From Variovorax sp. EL159 (GTDB taxonomy: Bacteria; Pseudomonadota; Gammaproteobacteria; Burkholderiales; Burkholderiaceae_C): 59,858 bases of DNA. Under the pieces are notes generated by a model. The model saw only the letters and a program-made list of their open reading frames with translations, ran no database searches and was not told the origin of the DNA. Each line of letters starts with the position of its first letter. Position 1 is the stretch's first letter. Below, in pieces: positions 17,593 through 25,270 of the stretch. The DNA is taken from assembly GCF_900100965.1 (NCBI RefSeq), contig NZ_FMUJ01000002.1, positions 1 through 59,858 on the forward strand. The letters run 5' to 3'. Both the position numbers and the translations under genes were made by a program.

Positions 17593-17593
17593 C
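17582..17593 (+). other. attL core (12-bp direct repeat)
   Basis: CACACTCTCCGC, the acceptor end of tRNA-Ser, is repeated exactly at 59847-59858. The true core may be longer at the right end, since the window stops there. Confidence 0.85.
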
Positions 17594-17619
17594 AGGGATG
17601 AACATTTTCAGCACACCAG

Positions 17620-17642
17620 AACGCGCCGCTTGGCGCGTTTTT
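17620..17642 (+). terminator. Terminator between tRNA-Ser and integrase
   Basis: AACGCGCC / GGCGCGTT stem with a 4-base loop, followed by TTT. It lies inside the prophage side of attL, so the phage supplies the terminator for the host tRNA and also insulates int from read-through. Confidence 0.8.
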
Positions 17643-17707
17643 CATTGGGAGACTGCCTATACTCATCCGCCCTAAGCAGCTGTAACACGCCGTGAAAGTG
17701 CTTTGGG

Positions 17708-17732
17708 GATGGCCCATGGGATGGCCCATAGA
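17708..17732 (+). repeat. Left copy of the prophage-end repeat (two tandem GATGGCCCAT units)
   Basis: The 25-base segment contains two tandem GATGGCCCAT units. It recurs with one mismatch at 59774-59798 in the same orientation. Placement just inside both prophage ends suggests arm-type integrase binding sites. It also sits at the possible GTG start region of int, before the preferred ATG at 17737. Confidence 0.65.
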
Positions 17733-17736
17733 ACTG

Positions 17737-18972
17737 ATGCCAAAGCGTTCACGTGAACTGTCTGCGATCGAGGTCGGACGCCTTCGCTCCGAAGGCGCCC
17801 ACGCTGTGGGCGGAGTACAGGGCCTGTATCTTCACATCGTCGGCGGGTCGAGGTCGTGGGTGCTGCGCTACGTGATCAGTGCGCGGCGGCGGCGCATGGG
17901 CTTGGGAAGCTTCCCCGCAGTGCCGCTCGCGCAGGCAAAGGAACGGGCGAGGGAGGCACACAAATTGATCGACCAGGGTGTCGACCCCATCGATGCCCGT
18001 GACGCTCTAAAAAAGGCCGCGGCGGCTTCTCGAGCCCGAGCGCTGACGTTCAAGGTGGCGTGCGAGCGCTTCATTGCCGTCAAGGAATCTGAGTGGCGTA
18101 ACCCGAAGCATCGGGATCAATGGGAGAACACGCTCGAAACCTATGCCGAACCGATCATTGGACACCTTGATGTGTCAGCCATCGGACAAGACGAGGTGCT
18201 GCGCGTGCTCGACCCAATCTGGCGCACGAAGACAGAGACGGCGAGCCGCCTGCGGGGGCGCATCGAGCAGGTGCTTGATTGGGCGAAGACAAGAGGACAT
18301 CGGACAGGTGAGAACCCCGCAAGTTGGCGCGGCCACCTGGACAAGCTGCTGCCTAAGCCCGAAAAAATCGCCAAGGTGAAGCACCACCCCGCCGTGCCGC
18401 TCGCCCACGTGTTGATAGCCGTCGACGCGATCAAGGCTGTCGAGGGAGTTAGCGCTCGAGCCCTTTTGTTCCAAGTGCTGACCGCAGGGCGTTCAGGGGA
18501 AATCCGAGGTGCACGCTGGGCAGAATTTGACTTCGGCGCCGCGCTTTGGGATGTCCCGGAAACACGCATGAAGGGGAAACGACCTCATCGGGTGCCGTTG
18601 TCGACGCAAGCGATCGCCCTTCTCGAATCGATGCCGCGCTACGAGGAGACCGATCTGGTGTTTCCTGGCCGGAAGTTGCAACAGCTGTCGGACATGTCGT
18701 TGACGGCATGCATGCGCAGGCTGGATTTTCGCGATGCGACCGACCGGGTATGCGTGCCTCACGGTTGGCGATCCACCTTTCGAGACTGGGCTGCCGAGCA
18801 CACCCACTATCCCCCCGAGATGGCCGAAATGGCCTTGGCGCATGCCATTGAAAGCAAGGTGGAGGCGGCATATCGGCGCGGCGACATGCTCGCCAAGCGA
18901 GCCGCGATGATGCAGGATTGGGCCGACTACTGCATCCCGTCGCCGATGCCACCGAAGCCCAAAGACGCTTAG
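17737..18972 (+). CDS. int: Tyrosine-type site-specific integrase
   Basis: The 411-residue integrase has an N-terminal DUF4102-like arm-binding domain (LSAIEVGRLRSEG, then RRRMGLGSFPAVPLAQAKERAREA), a core-binding SAM-like domain, and the catalytic domain. Catalytic residues are visible as Arg in TAGRSGEIRGARW, His/Arg in VPHGWRSTFRDWA, and His and Tyr in LAHAIESKVEAAYRR. ATG 17737 (MPKRSREL) is chosen; a GTG at 17692 would read through the tandem repeat. Its stop overlaps, tail to tail, the stop of the AlpA-like gene. Confidence 0.93.
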   Translation: MPKRSRELSAIEVGRLRSEGAHAVGGVQGLYLHIVGGSRSWVLRYVISARRRRMGLGSFPAVPLAQAKERAREAHKLIDQGVDPIDARDALKKAAAASRARALTFKVACERFIAVKESEWRNPKHRDQWENTLETYAEPIIGHLDVSAIGQDEVLRVLDPIWRTKTETASRLRGRIEQVLDWAKTRGHRTGENPASWRGHLDKLLPKPEKIAKVKHHPAVPLAHVLIAVDAIKAVEGVSARALLFQVLTAGRSGEIRGARWAEFDFGAALWDVPETRMKGKRPHRVPLSTQAIALLESMPRYEETDLVFPGRKLQQLSDMSLTACMRRLDFRDATDRVCVPHGWRSTFRDWAAEHTHYPPEMAEMALAHAIESKVEAAYRRGDMLAKRAAMMQDWADYCIPSPMPPKPKDA

Positions 18973-19214
18973 CTGTCGGAGGGCGCATTCGGGTCGGCTA
19001 CCGGGCGCGCAGTGAGCCATGTGTCGATCTCGACCGCGACCCAACCCACCGCGCGGGGCCCGAGCTGGCGAGGCCGGGGAAAGCCTTCGGTGGTCATCCA
19101 TCGACGCAAAGTGGTTTCCGAAATCCCACACTTCTCGAGCACCGTTTTCTTCCGGTAGATCAGCGGTGCTGCGCCGCTTTGGAATCGCAGAGCGGGGTGG
19201 GTGACAGCCTTCAT
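18969..19214 (-). CDS. AlpA/excisionase-like DNA-binding protein
   Basis: An 81-residue protein with a winged-helix motif of the AlpA/MerR-like type: LIYRKKTVLEKCGISETTLRRW followed by a wing (FPRPRQLGPRAVGWVAVEIDTWL). Such proteins act as excisionases or int regulators. The ATG is preceded by GAGGTGCAGGC and overlaps the ASCH stop (ATGA). A longer upstream reading frame is a shadow of the ASCH gene. Its position, last in the early operon and abutting int, favours a directionality role. Confidence 0.8.
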   Translation of the reverse strand: MKAVTHPALRFQSGAAPLIYRKKTVLEKCGISETTLRRWMTTEGFPRPRQLGPRAVGWVAVEIDTWLTARPVADPNAPSDS

Positions 19215-19819
19215 GCCTGCACCTCCGGCACGTCGAAGAACTGCAGCCGCCCCTTCCACTCCCGGAAGGGCAGCGGCTTGGCATCGCGCAGCACAAAGCC
19301 GTGCGGCCCCATGAACCACGGCGAATCGCTGAGGTCGACGCAATCGACGATGTGGGCTTCGCCGACGATGCCGCCGCGGGGCAAATCCTCGTAGGCGGGG
19401 ATCTGACCGATGTCCATCACGTCCTGCAGGCTGTCGCGTACCTCGTTGTAGTACACCCGGGCCATCGTCTTGCTGGCGTGCACGAGAAAGCGCCCACGGA
19501 ACGGCGTGCGCCATTCCCTGTTCTCGATGTCCTTGAAGCCGTTCACGATCAGCCAGGCCCACGGCTGGCGGATGCTGAGCGCTGCGCACCAGCGCGAGCC
19601 GTGCGGCGGACCGCCGTGCTCTTTGATCCACGCTTGCACGGCCTGCGCCGCCTCGATGTAGGCGCGGCTCGGTGTCTTCGTGATCTCCTGGCCGGGTCGA
19701 TACGTTGCCCAGATCCGATCGCGCAGCGCCTTGGGCAGCTGATACCAATGGGGCGTGCAGCCCCACTTCGCCGGCGGGACTTCCTGCTGGCACCCGGGCC
19801 AGTGGCAAAGGTGTCTCAT
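19211..19819 (-). CDS. ASCH-domain protein with N-terminal Cys/His cluster
   Basis: The 202-residue protein begins MRHLCHWPGCQQEV and continues to a third Cys, a small zinc-binding-like cluster. The C-terminal half is an ASCH/PUA-like domain: ALSIRQPWAWLIVNGFKDIENR, FLVHASK, and GGIVGEAHIVDCV. ASCH domains bind RNA or modified bases and occur often in phages. Linked to the methylase upstream in the operon, a role in recognising modified nucleic acid is possible but unproven. Overlaps both neighbours by four bases. Confidence 0.8.
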   Translation of the reverse strand: MRHLCHWPGCQQEVPPAKWGCTPHWYQLPKALRDRIWATYRPGQEITKTPSRAYIEAAQAVQAWIKEHGGPPHGSRWCAALSIRQPWAWLIVNGFKDIENREWRTPFRGRFLVHASKTMARVYYNEVRDSLQDVMDIGQIPAYEDLPRGGIVGEAHIVDCVDLSDSPWFMGPHGFVLRDAKPLPFREWKGRLQFFDVPEVQA

Positions 19820-20097
19820 GGGTGTTCCCCTCCCTTGTTGACCGGCGAATCGGTGATCGCGCGCAGGAAGATGTGGTGCTCCTGGCCGAATGAAATGGTT
19901 GTCCCGTAGGGCTCATCCATTTCGCCTTTCAACCAAGGGCAGACGGTTTCGGCGCAGACCCAAAGACCGCCAGTTCGCTCGTCCATGATGGCTCCAGCCA
20001 TTGAGACCTTGCCGCAGTCACCGAAACAGTGTTTCTCGATGAGCGGCTTCTGATCCGGATTGCGCGCGAGGAGGCCGAAAACCTTGATCGCGGTCAT
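19816..20097 (-). CDS. Early-operon protein, function unknown
   Basis: A 93-residue acidic protein with four scattered Cys residues (HCFGDCGK, VCAETVCPW) that could bind a metal. It overlaps the methylase stop (ATGA) and the ASCH start by four bases each, so it is part of the coupled operon. I do not recognise the family. Confidence 0.7.
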   Translation of the reverse strand: MTAIKVFGLLARNPDQKPLIEKHCFGDCGKVSMAGAIMDERTGGLWVCAETVCPWLKGEMDEPYGTTISFGQEHHIFLRAITDSPVNKGGEHP

Positions 20098-22106
20098 GCC
20101 ATACCACCTTCCTGCGCCACGCTGACAGCTACGGCCAGCGGTCGGACCCAGATCGGCGTGCTGCCGAGCACGAAGGTCTCCCCAGTGCGCGCCAGCAGGA
20201 TCGTTTGACCCATCACCGTGCCGATCGCCTTCGCCGCCTTGCGCGGCACCGCGTTGCCGATGCCCTCGCGCCAGCGCTGATCACTCTCGCCGTCGAGCAC
20301 GAAGGTCTCGCCGCGCCCGCCGGGCCCGTCAGGGGCGAACCATTCCTCCGGATCGATCAGGCTCTGCAGCGCGGCCAGCTCGAGCGTGGTGAAGGGCCTG
20401 TGCCATGTGCCATCGAGCGACTGGATGCGGCACACCAGCTTGTCAGAGGGCGCCGGCATCGCGGGCACCTCGACCTCGGGCGCAACACCTCCAGCACGCG
20501 GGTCGGCGAGGCTCCAAGGCCCGTTGTCGTGACATGCCGAGGCGCTGACGGCCCCGCTGCTGGCTTCCCACGGCACCACGCCGTAGTGCCCACCGGTCAG
20601 GTAGTGATCGCCCTTCGTGCGTTGCATGCCGGGGCGCACGTCGGCCACCGCGAAGGCACCTTGGCCCGTGGTGGAGCCGGCGATCACCGTGCCGGCGGGC
20701 TCGGTGAACGCCGTGACCGCGTATTTCCCGAAGGTCGGGCCGTCGCGGCGCAGATCCGCCACGGCGTAGGCGCCCATGTCGTCGCCGCCGATGACCGTGC
20801 CGGTGGCCCCGCTCCAAGCCGTGACCGGGTACTTCGAGAACAGCTTGCCCTGCCGGTCCGGTCGTGGATCTGCGACGGCCTGTCCCGAGCCGTGTGCGCT
20901 GGTCACTGCCTGCGCCGCCTTGCCCCAGGCCACGATGCGAAACTCGTTGGAGTGCTTGGCCGGCCCTTGGTGACGCACGTCGGCGACGCTGTAGGCGCCC
21001 TGCAGCGGCCCGGTTTGACCCGCCACCGTGCCCGTGTGCTCGCCCCAGCGGCGTACGCCGAGGGCCTGGCCGTCTTTCCACTTCGCCGACTGGTCGAAGC
21101 GCACGTCCGCCACCGAGAACGGGCCATTGCTGGGGCCGCTACGCGCGGCCACCAGCTTCGAGTGGTCTTCCCAACGGTTGACGCCGTAGGCACCGGTCCC
21201 CTCCTGAGTGCTGGGCACCAGCAGGAAGTCGCGCAGCTTCCCGTCCTCGACGGCCAGCCGGTTCAGGCTGCGCCAGTCGCTGCCGGCCTCCACGAAGGCC
21301 AGGCGAACCCACGTTTTCCACTGCAGCGCCGGCACCCGGTGCATTGGGCCGCCAGCGGCATCGCCTGGCAGCGGCATGTGGCGCAGGATGTCGCCCACGG
21401 CGTGCAGGCGCCGCTTGTGCGGCTCGTACAGGAAGGGCGGCACCTTCTTCTTGTGCCGGAAGACCTTCAGCATGCGCTTGCGGCTCTGACCGAGGCCGTC
21501 GCCCAGCTCGCCGCAGTCGTGGACCGTCTCCGCGCCGATGTAGCCGTAGTAGCCCATGAGCTTATCGACCTCGTCGAGCAGCGGGCGCCCGCGGGTGGCG
21601 ATGCGCGGCACGTTCTCGAAGACGAACAGGCCGGGCAGATCGTCTGCGAAGGCCTCCATCGTCAGCATCATGGCGCGCGGCACCAGCTCGTTGAGCGCGC
21701 GGTATTTGTCGGTCGTGCTCTTCTGTGCGCTCAGCAGGCCCGAGAAGCCCTTGCATGGCATCGAGGTGAAGACGATGTGCGGGAAGAGGCCGTGCGCGGC
21801 CTTGCGCATGTCGTCGGGCGTGGCCTCGCGCCAGCCCGGCGGCGGCATGCGATCGTGGAAGCGCCGGTACATGCCCAGCGTGAACAGGTCAATGCAGGCT
21901 TGTTCGACGCCCGTGAGGCGCTTGAAGTCGCGGCAGGCGCGCGGATCGTTGTCGACGCCGCCGATGCACCGCATCTTCCCGCGAACCGGACCGATGCTCG
22001 GGTCTGCATCGTTGAACCCGGCGGCACCGCTGCCGACTCCTCCGCATACATGGAAGTGATTGACGATCTCGGTCGCGGCAATGCTCGCGTGTATTTGAGT
22101 GCTCAT
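20094..22106 (-). CDS. Large C5-cytosine DNA methyltransferase with internal repeats
   Basis: The 670-residue enzyme has the C5-MTase motifs in order. Motif I is HVCGGVGSGAAGF (residue 19), motif IV is FTSMPCKGFS with catalytic Cys 118, and motif VI is FENV (163-166). Motif VIII is QSRKRML (207) and motif X is EGIGNAVPRKAA (617-621). Between VIII and X, residues about 305-537 hold roughly six repeats of the pattern YxVxxW...TGTVxG...GAYxVADxR. This enlarged part is where target-recognition domains lie. ATG 22106 overlaps the upstream stop, supporting it over the longer frame. Likely protects phage DNA from host restriction. Confidence 0.88.
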   Translation of the reverse strand: MSTQIHASIAATEIVNHFHVCGGVGSGAAGFNDADPSIGPVRGKMRCIGGVDNDPRACRDFKRLTGVEQACIDLFTLGMYRRFHDRMPPPGWREATPDDMRKAAHGLFPHIVFTSMPCKGFSGLLSAQKSTTDKYRALNELVPRAMMLTMEAFADDLPGLFVFENVPRIATRGRPLLDEVDKLMGYYGYIGAETVHDCGELGDGLGQSRKRMLKVFRHKKKVPPFLYEPHKRRLHAVGDILRHMPLPGDAAGGPMHRVPALQWKTWVRLAFVEAGSDWRSLNRLAVEDGKLRDFLLVPSTQEGTGAYGVNRWEDHSKLVAARSGPSNGPFSVADVRFDQSAKWKDGQALGVRRWGEHTGTVAGQTGPLQGAYSVADVRHQGPAKHSNEFRIVAWGKAAQAVTSAHGSGQAVADPRPDRQGKLFSKYPVTAWSGATGTVIGGDDMGAYAVADLRRDGPTFGKYAVTAFTEPAGTVIAGSTTGQGAFAVADVRPGMQRTKGDHYLTGGHYGVVPWEASSGAVSASACHDNGPWSLADPRAGGVAPEVEVPAMPAPSDKLVCRIQSLDGTWHRPFTTLELAALQSLIDPEEWFAPDGPGGRGETFVLDGESDQRWREGIGNAVPRKAAKAIGTVMGQTILLARTGETFVLGSTPIWVRPLAVAVSVAQEGGMA

Positions 22107-22600
22107 GCGTGAGTTCCTGAAGGTTGGGGGGAATAGATCTCCGCGCCGGCCACGTCGGAAAGACGTGCCTGCCCGTCGCGGATACGGGATGCGAGCCAGT
22201 CGGCGCTGGCGATCAGTTCGAGGCCGAGGGATGCATGAGCGATCAGCAGCGCCTTGGCCTCGTTGGCGGCAACGTCGAGCGTTCCGGCCTGGCTGGACTG
22301 CCAAGCGTTGTCGATGCTCATCTGGATCACCGTGCGCAGGGCGGCGTGCAGTCGTTTCGCCTCGGGCATGCCTGGCTTGACGGTCGCCGAGATCTCCGCG
22401 CCCAGGGCGATGAGCCAGCCCAGGTGTGAAAGCAGATCGCGCGCCGGCTCGTCGTTCTGCGTCAGGTAGATGTCGATGCTGACCGTCGTCATGTGGCTGC
22501 TCATGCGCTGCAGCGCGACGGCCGTCGCAACCGGACCGCTGCGGGCCAACTCGGCGCGAGAGCGCATCGGGCGGTGATGGCGTGTCTTCTGGTGCTTCAT
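22103..22600 (-). CDS. Early-operon protein, function unknown
   Basis: A 165-residue protein with a basic, His-rich start (MKHQKTRHHRPMRSR) and a mostly helical remainder (residues 45-150, rich in Ala and Leu). It overlaps the methylase start by four bases. The start at 22600 is the first Met beyond the upstream gene; later Met codons near residues 33 and 37 are also possible. No family is recognised. Confidence 0.6.
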   Translation of the reverse strand: MKHQKTRHHRPMRSRAELARSGPVATAVALQRMSSHMTTVSIDIYLTQNDEPARDLLSHLGWLIALGAEISATVKPGMPEAKRLHAALRTVIQMSIDNAWQSSQAGTLDVAANEAKALLIAHASLGLELIASADWLASRIRDGQARLSDVAGAEIYSPQPSGTHA

Positions 22601-22607
22601 GTCAGGC

Positions 22608-22928
22608 CTAGAAGGGGATGCCATCGTCGAGAGGCAGCAGCTGGGTCAGGCTGCGCCGCATGAATGGCTCGCCCTTGAAGTTCACGCTCGCCGGGATCTC
22701 GGTACGCGCGGTGGCGTGGGTGGCGAGGAACAGCGCGAACGTGCGGCCCGGATGCATTTCTGCCAGGCGCACCGCCTCGCGCTCGGCAGCGCCACGGCTG
22801 ACCTGCAGCACGTTCGAACGGCCTTCCGGCGGAATGCTGCGCGGCGAGGCCGGCCCGGTGAGGTACTGCAGGGCGAAGGGCCAGTTTTCGCAGCCCGTGA
22901 TGTCGAGGATGACGAAGAGCTCGTCCAC
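22608..22928 (-). CDS. Early-operon protein, function unknown
   Basis: A 106-residue protein starting MDELFVILDITGCENWPF. It is a compact alpha/beta sequence with a central acidic/basic helix (SRGAAEREAVRLAEMHPG). It starts 3 bases after the kinase gene stop. Similar small proteins are frequent in early regions of beta-proteobacterial phages, but I cannot assign a function. Confidence 0.65.
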   Translation of the reverse strand: MDELFVILDITGCENWPFALQYLTGPASPRSIPPEGRSNVLQVSRGAAEREAVRLAEMHPGRTFALFLATHATARTEIPASVNFKGEPFMRRSLTQLLPLDDGIPF

Positions 22929-22930
22929 GA

Positions 22931-23896
22931 TCAGACTCCCCGGCGACCGAAAGAGGCCAGGGCGGCGCTGAAGGCGGCAGGGCCGATGCCGTTGCGCTCG
23001 AGGATCTCTTGGCGCACGCGTTGCGCGTTGAGGTTGATGAGGCTGCGCTCACGGTCGGTGGCTGGCAGGATGCCGTCGACGCCCACCGGCCCCGTGCATA
23101 CGCTGCGGTCGTAGGTTTCGCAGCGCTCGTGGTACTGCTTGACCAGCTCCTCCAATGGATGGGCCTCGCTGCTGAAATGGCCGGTGAGCATTTCCTGCGT
23201 GAACGCCGCGCGACCTTCGTCGGTCAGGCACCGCACCGGCGGCAAGGCCGAGACGCGTTCGGCGAGCAGCTCCAAACTGCCATCGTTCACCAGATCGAAG
23301 TCCGCATCGATCTGGTGCCGCTCGCTGCTGTGGTGTGCCGTGTCGGCGCTGAGCCCGGCCGCGTGCGGGCCAAGGACGCGGACCACGCTCAGCTGCACGC
23401 CGAGGGCCGTCAGGGCTTGCCGCTCGACCGGATCGCGCAGATCTGTGACCGCGAAGCGGCGGAAGCCCAACGAGGCCTGCCGGCTGACCCAGCGCGTGAC
23501 GATGTCGGCGTAGTAGGTCGGGCGATAGCGGCGCTGATAGTCGGCCCAGTGCTGCATCACCCAGCGCGGGCTGCGCGGCTCGTGCAGGCTCTCGTCGGCG
23601 TCGAAGCACCAGCTGATGAAGGCAGGGTCGCTGCACATGCCCACAGCGAGCGCAGGAATCGAGAATTCCTTCGTCGGCCGGAAGTTGAGCATCCGCTCGT
23701 CGAGGCGCCATGCCGCCGCGATCTCACGCCGCAGTGCGTCGGCGAACGCAATGGTTTCGAACTGGTAGCGGTTGTGCAGGACAGCGGCACAACTGTCCTT
23801 GCCCGCGCCGGTTTTGCCGGTGAAGGCGATCACCGTGATGCTGCGCTGGGTGACCTTGCCGAAGGCACGAGGGGCCTCGATGTAGACGCGTTTCAT
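22931..23896 (-). CDS. Deoxynucleoside monophosphate kinase-like P-loop protein
   Basis: The 321-residue protein has a Walker A motif, FTGKTGAGKDSCA, near residue 26, and an adenylate-kinase-like core (FADALRREI, FAVTDLRDPVERQALTALG). T4-type dNMP kinases convert phage dNMPs to dNDPs and share this start. A C-terminal helical extension of about 80 residues is extra. It probably raises nucleotide supply during lytic growth. Its context next to the methylase and replication genes agrees. Confidence 0.75.
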   Translation of the reverse strand: MKRVYIEAPRAFGKVTQRSITVIAFTGKTGAGKDSCAAVLHNRYQFETIAFADALRREIAAAWRLDERMLNFRPTKEFSIPALAVGMCSDPAFISWCFDADESLHEPRSPRWVMQHWADYQRRYRPTYYADIVTRWVSRQASLGFRRFAVTDLRDPVERQALTALGVQLSVVRVLGPHAAGLSADTAHHSSERHQIDADFDLVNDGSLELLAERVSALPPVRCLTDEGRAAFTQEMLTGHFSSEAHPLEELVKQYHERCETYDRSVCTGPVGVDGILPATDRERSLINLNAQRVRQEILERNGIGPAAFSAALASFGRRGV

Positions 23897-23919
23897 GTTG
23901 AGTCTCTGAAGTGGTTGAG

Positions 23920-24192
23920 TCAGTCGTCATCGCGCTCGCCCGAGGCGGCGCGCTTGCGGTCGAAGAGGGGGATTCCGCTGGTGGACGGTTGGAAGGGACG
24001 GCAGGCCGGCGCGCGCGGCGGCGCGGGTGCCATGCCGGCGGCGGTCGGATGCCGGGCTGCGATGCGCACCATTCGGCTGCGCACGTGGTCCTTCATCACC
24101 GCCTCGAAGTCGTCGGCCCAGTGAAAGCGCTCCGCCATGCGTGCGCAGGCTTCGCGCAGCATCTGGTCGGTGGGCTCGATCGCGTGGGCCAT
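23920..24192 (-). CDS. Early-operon protein, function unknown
   Basis: A 90-residue protein. The N-terminal half is an amphipathic helix (MAHAIEPTDQMLREACARMAER), the second half a Pro/Ala-rich and charged tail. It lies 23 bases upstream of the kinase gene start. No family recognised; composition and operon position are the only support. Confidence 0.5.
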   Translation of the reverse strand: MAHAIEPTDQMLREACARMAERFHWADDFEAVMKDHVRSRMVRIAARHPTAAGMAPAPPRAPACRPFQPSTSGIPLFDRKRAASGERDDD

Positions 24193-24207
24193 GGCGGCTT
24201 CTCGTCG

Positions 24208-24492
24208 TCAGTGCCAGCCCGGCATGTCGAGATGCCTGGCGTTGGGCCCGCAGCTGCCGGCCGGAGCGCGCGCCACGTCCAGCGCTTCGGGCTGGCCCGT
24301 CAGCCGCACGGCCGGGCTGTCGCACAGCAGACGGCCGGCGCGGGCCGTCGAGTGCGTGCACAGCTCGCAAGCCCGAAACGAGGTCACCAGCGCCCGTTCC
24401 ATGGGCTTGCTGTGACCCACGCACGGCGGCGACGTAAACACGAGCTGCACGACCGTCGTATCCGGCGCGGTCGCGATGTCGAAGCCGCTCAT
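24208..24492 (-). CDS. Small Cys-containing early protein, function unknown
   Basis: A 94-residue protein with several Cys residues (ELCTH, LLC, PPC, SCG) spaced as in small zinc-binding proteins. Its ATG at 24492 overlaps the upstream stop as ATGA, which fixes the start and supports that it is real. Confidence 0.6.
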   Translation of the reverse strand: MSGFDIATAPDTTVVQLVFTSPPCVGHSKPMERALVTSFRACELCTHSTARAGRLLCDSPAVRLTGQPEALDVARAPAGSCGPNARHLDMPGWH

Positions 24493-24695
24493 TTGCCACC
24501 TCGCGAGGGCATGTGCACCACGTTGTCGAGTTCCAGGCTCTGCTGGCGCTCTTCGGCCTTGCGCTGGGCGTCGCGGGCCAGCGCGCGCCGGGCGGCCTTG
24601 AACGTCTCGCGAATGTCGGTATGGGCCGAGTCGCGGTACTTGAAGTTGCTCGCGTAAATGCCGCGCGTCGGCATGGTCTTGCGCGGGCCGGTCAC
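24489..24695 (-). CDS. Small basic early protein, function unknown (GTG start)
   Basis: A 68-residue, mainly helical, Arg/Lys-rich protein (TFKAARRALARDAQRKAEERQ). The GTG at 24695 overlaps the upstream TGA as GTGA, the same coupling seen through this operon, so I choose it over the internal ATG at 24674. The basic helix could bind nucleic acid. Confidence 0.6.
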   Translation of the reverse strand: MTGPRKTMPTRGIYASNFKYRDSAHTDIRETFKAARRALARDAQRKAEERQQSLELDNVVHMPSRGGK

Positions 24696-24898
24696 GATGC
24701 GCTCCCGTTGCACATGGCGATGGCCGCGCTGGCGTGGCGCATGGCATGCTGGTACTGGGCTTCGCTGGGCCGCTTGTCTTCGCGTTCCAGCTCCATGTCG
24801 AGGCAGACTTTGTGCAAGTTGCGCAGCGCAGACAGCAGCACGGCCGTGCAGGTGGTGCGCTCCAGGCTGGACCGCTCGGCCCATTTGCGCTTTTTCAT
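24692..24898 (-). CDS. Small early protein, function unknown
   Basis: A 68-residue protein beginning MKKRKWAERSSLERTT with a basic start and an amphipathic helix (LLSALRNLHKVCLDMELERED). ATG 24898 overlaps the stop of the upstream 48-residue gene as ATGA. The longer frame upstream is a shadow. Confidence 0.65.
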   Translation of the reverse strand: MKKRKWAERSSLERTTCTAVLLSALRNLHKVCLDMELEREDKRPSEAQYQHAMRHASAAIAMCNGSAS

Positions 24899-25041
24899 GC
24901 AGACCTCCGCACGCTGAGCAGCCGCACGTCGCCGAAGCGATCGAAGGCCAGGCCTTCGGCTGCGGCGCACGAGGTGGCGAGCTGGACGTACCCGTAGAAG
25001 ACGCCGGCGGCGTCGATGACCTTCACGATGTAGGCGTGCAT
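24895..25041 (-). CDS. 48-residue early protein, function unknown
   Basis: Too short for usual thresholds but well supported. The ATG at 25041 follows AAAGGAGG with a 7-base spacer on the minus strand, and its TGA overlaps the next ATG (ATGA). The product (MHAYIVKVIDAAGVFYGYVQ...) has a beta-rich start and a basic end. Function is unknown. Confidence 0.65.
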   Translation of the reverse strand: MHAYIVKVIDAAGVFYGYVQLATSCAAAEGLAFDRFGDVRLLSVRRSA

Positions 25042-25043
25042 GG

Positions 25044-25265
25044 TCAGACCTCCTTTGCAGGGTTGGTGATGGAAAAGGGGAAGGGGGCGGGCTCGACGCG
25101 GTCGACCAGCCGACCCAATGCGGACTCGGCGAGGCGCTGGGCCGCATCGGCATCACGCGCGCGCAGCTGGATGAAGAGCGCGATCGGCGCTTGACCGGGA
25201 ACGGCGTGCCGGTAGTGGCAGCGAAAGGGGTGGGATGGGGTGATGTGCATGGCGTTGGGCTCCAT
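25044..25265 (-). CDS. Small early protein, function unknown
   Basis: A 73-residue protein; Met codons at 25265 and 25250 are both possible starts (MEPNAMHITPSHPF). A central ARDADAAQRLAESALG helix is preceded by a strand-like segment (APIALFIQLRAR). It begins 5 bases after the primase stop and its own stop is 2 bases before the 48-residue gene. Confidence 0.65.
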   Translation of the reverse strand: MEPNAMHITPSHPFRCHYRHAVPGQAPIALFIQLRARDADAAQRLAESALGRLVDRVEPAPFPFSITNPAKEV

Positions 25266-25270
25266 GGGCT

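Noticed and set aside
18969..19916. 315-codon extension of the AlpA-like gene
   Set aside because: The N-terminal part overlaps the ASCH gene in another frame; ATG 19214 has a ribosome site and ATGA overlap.
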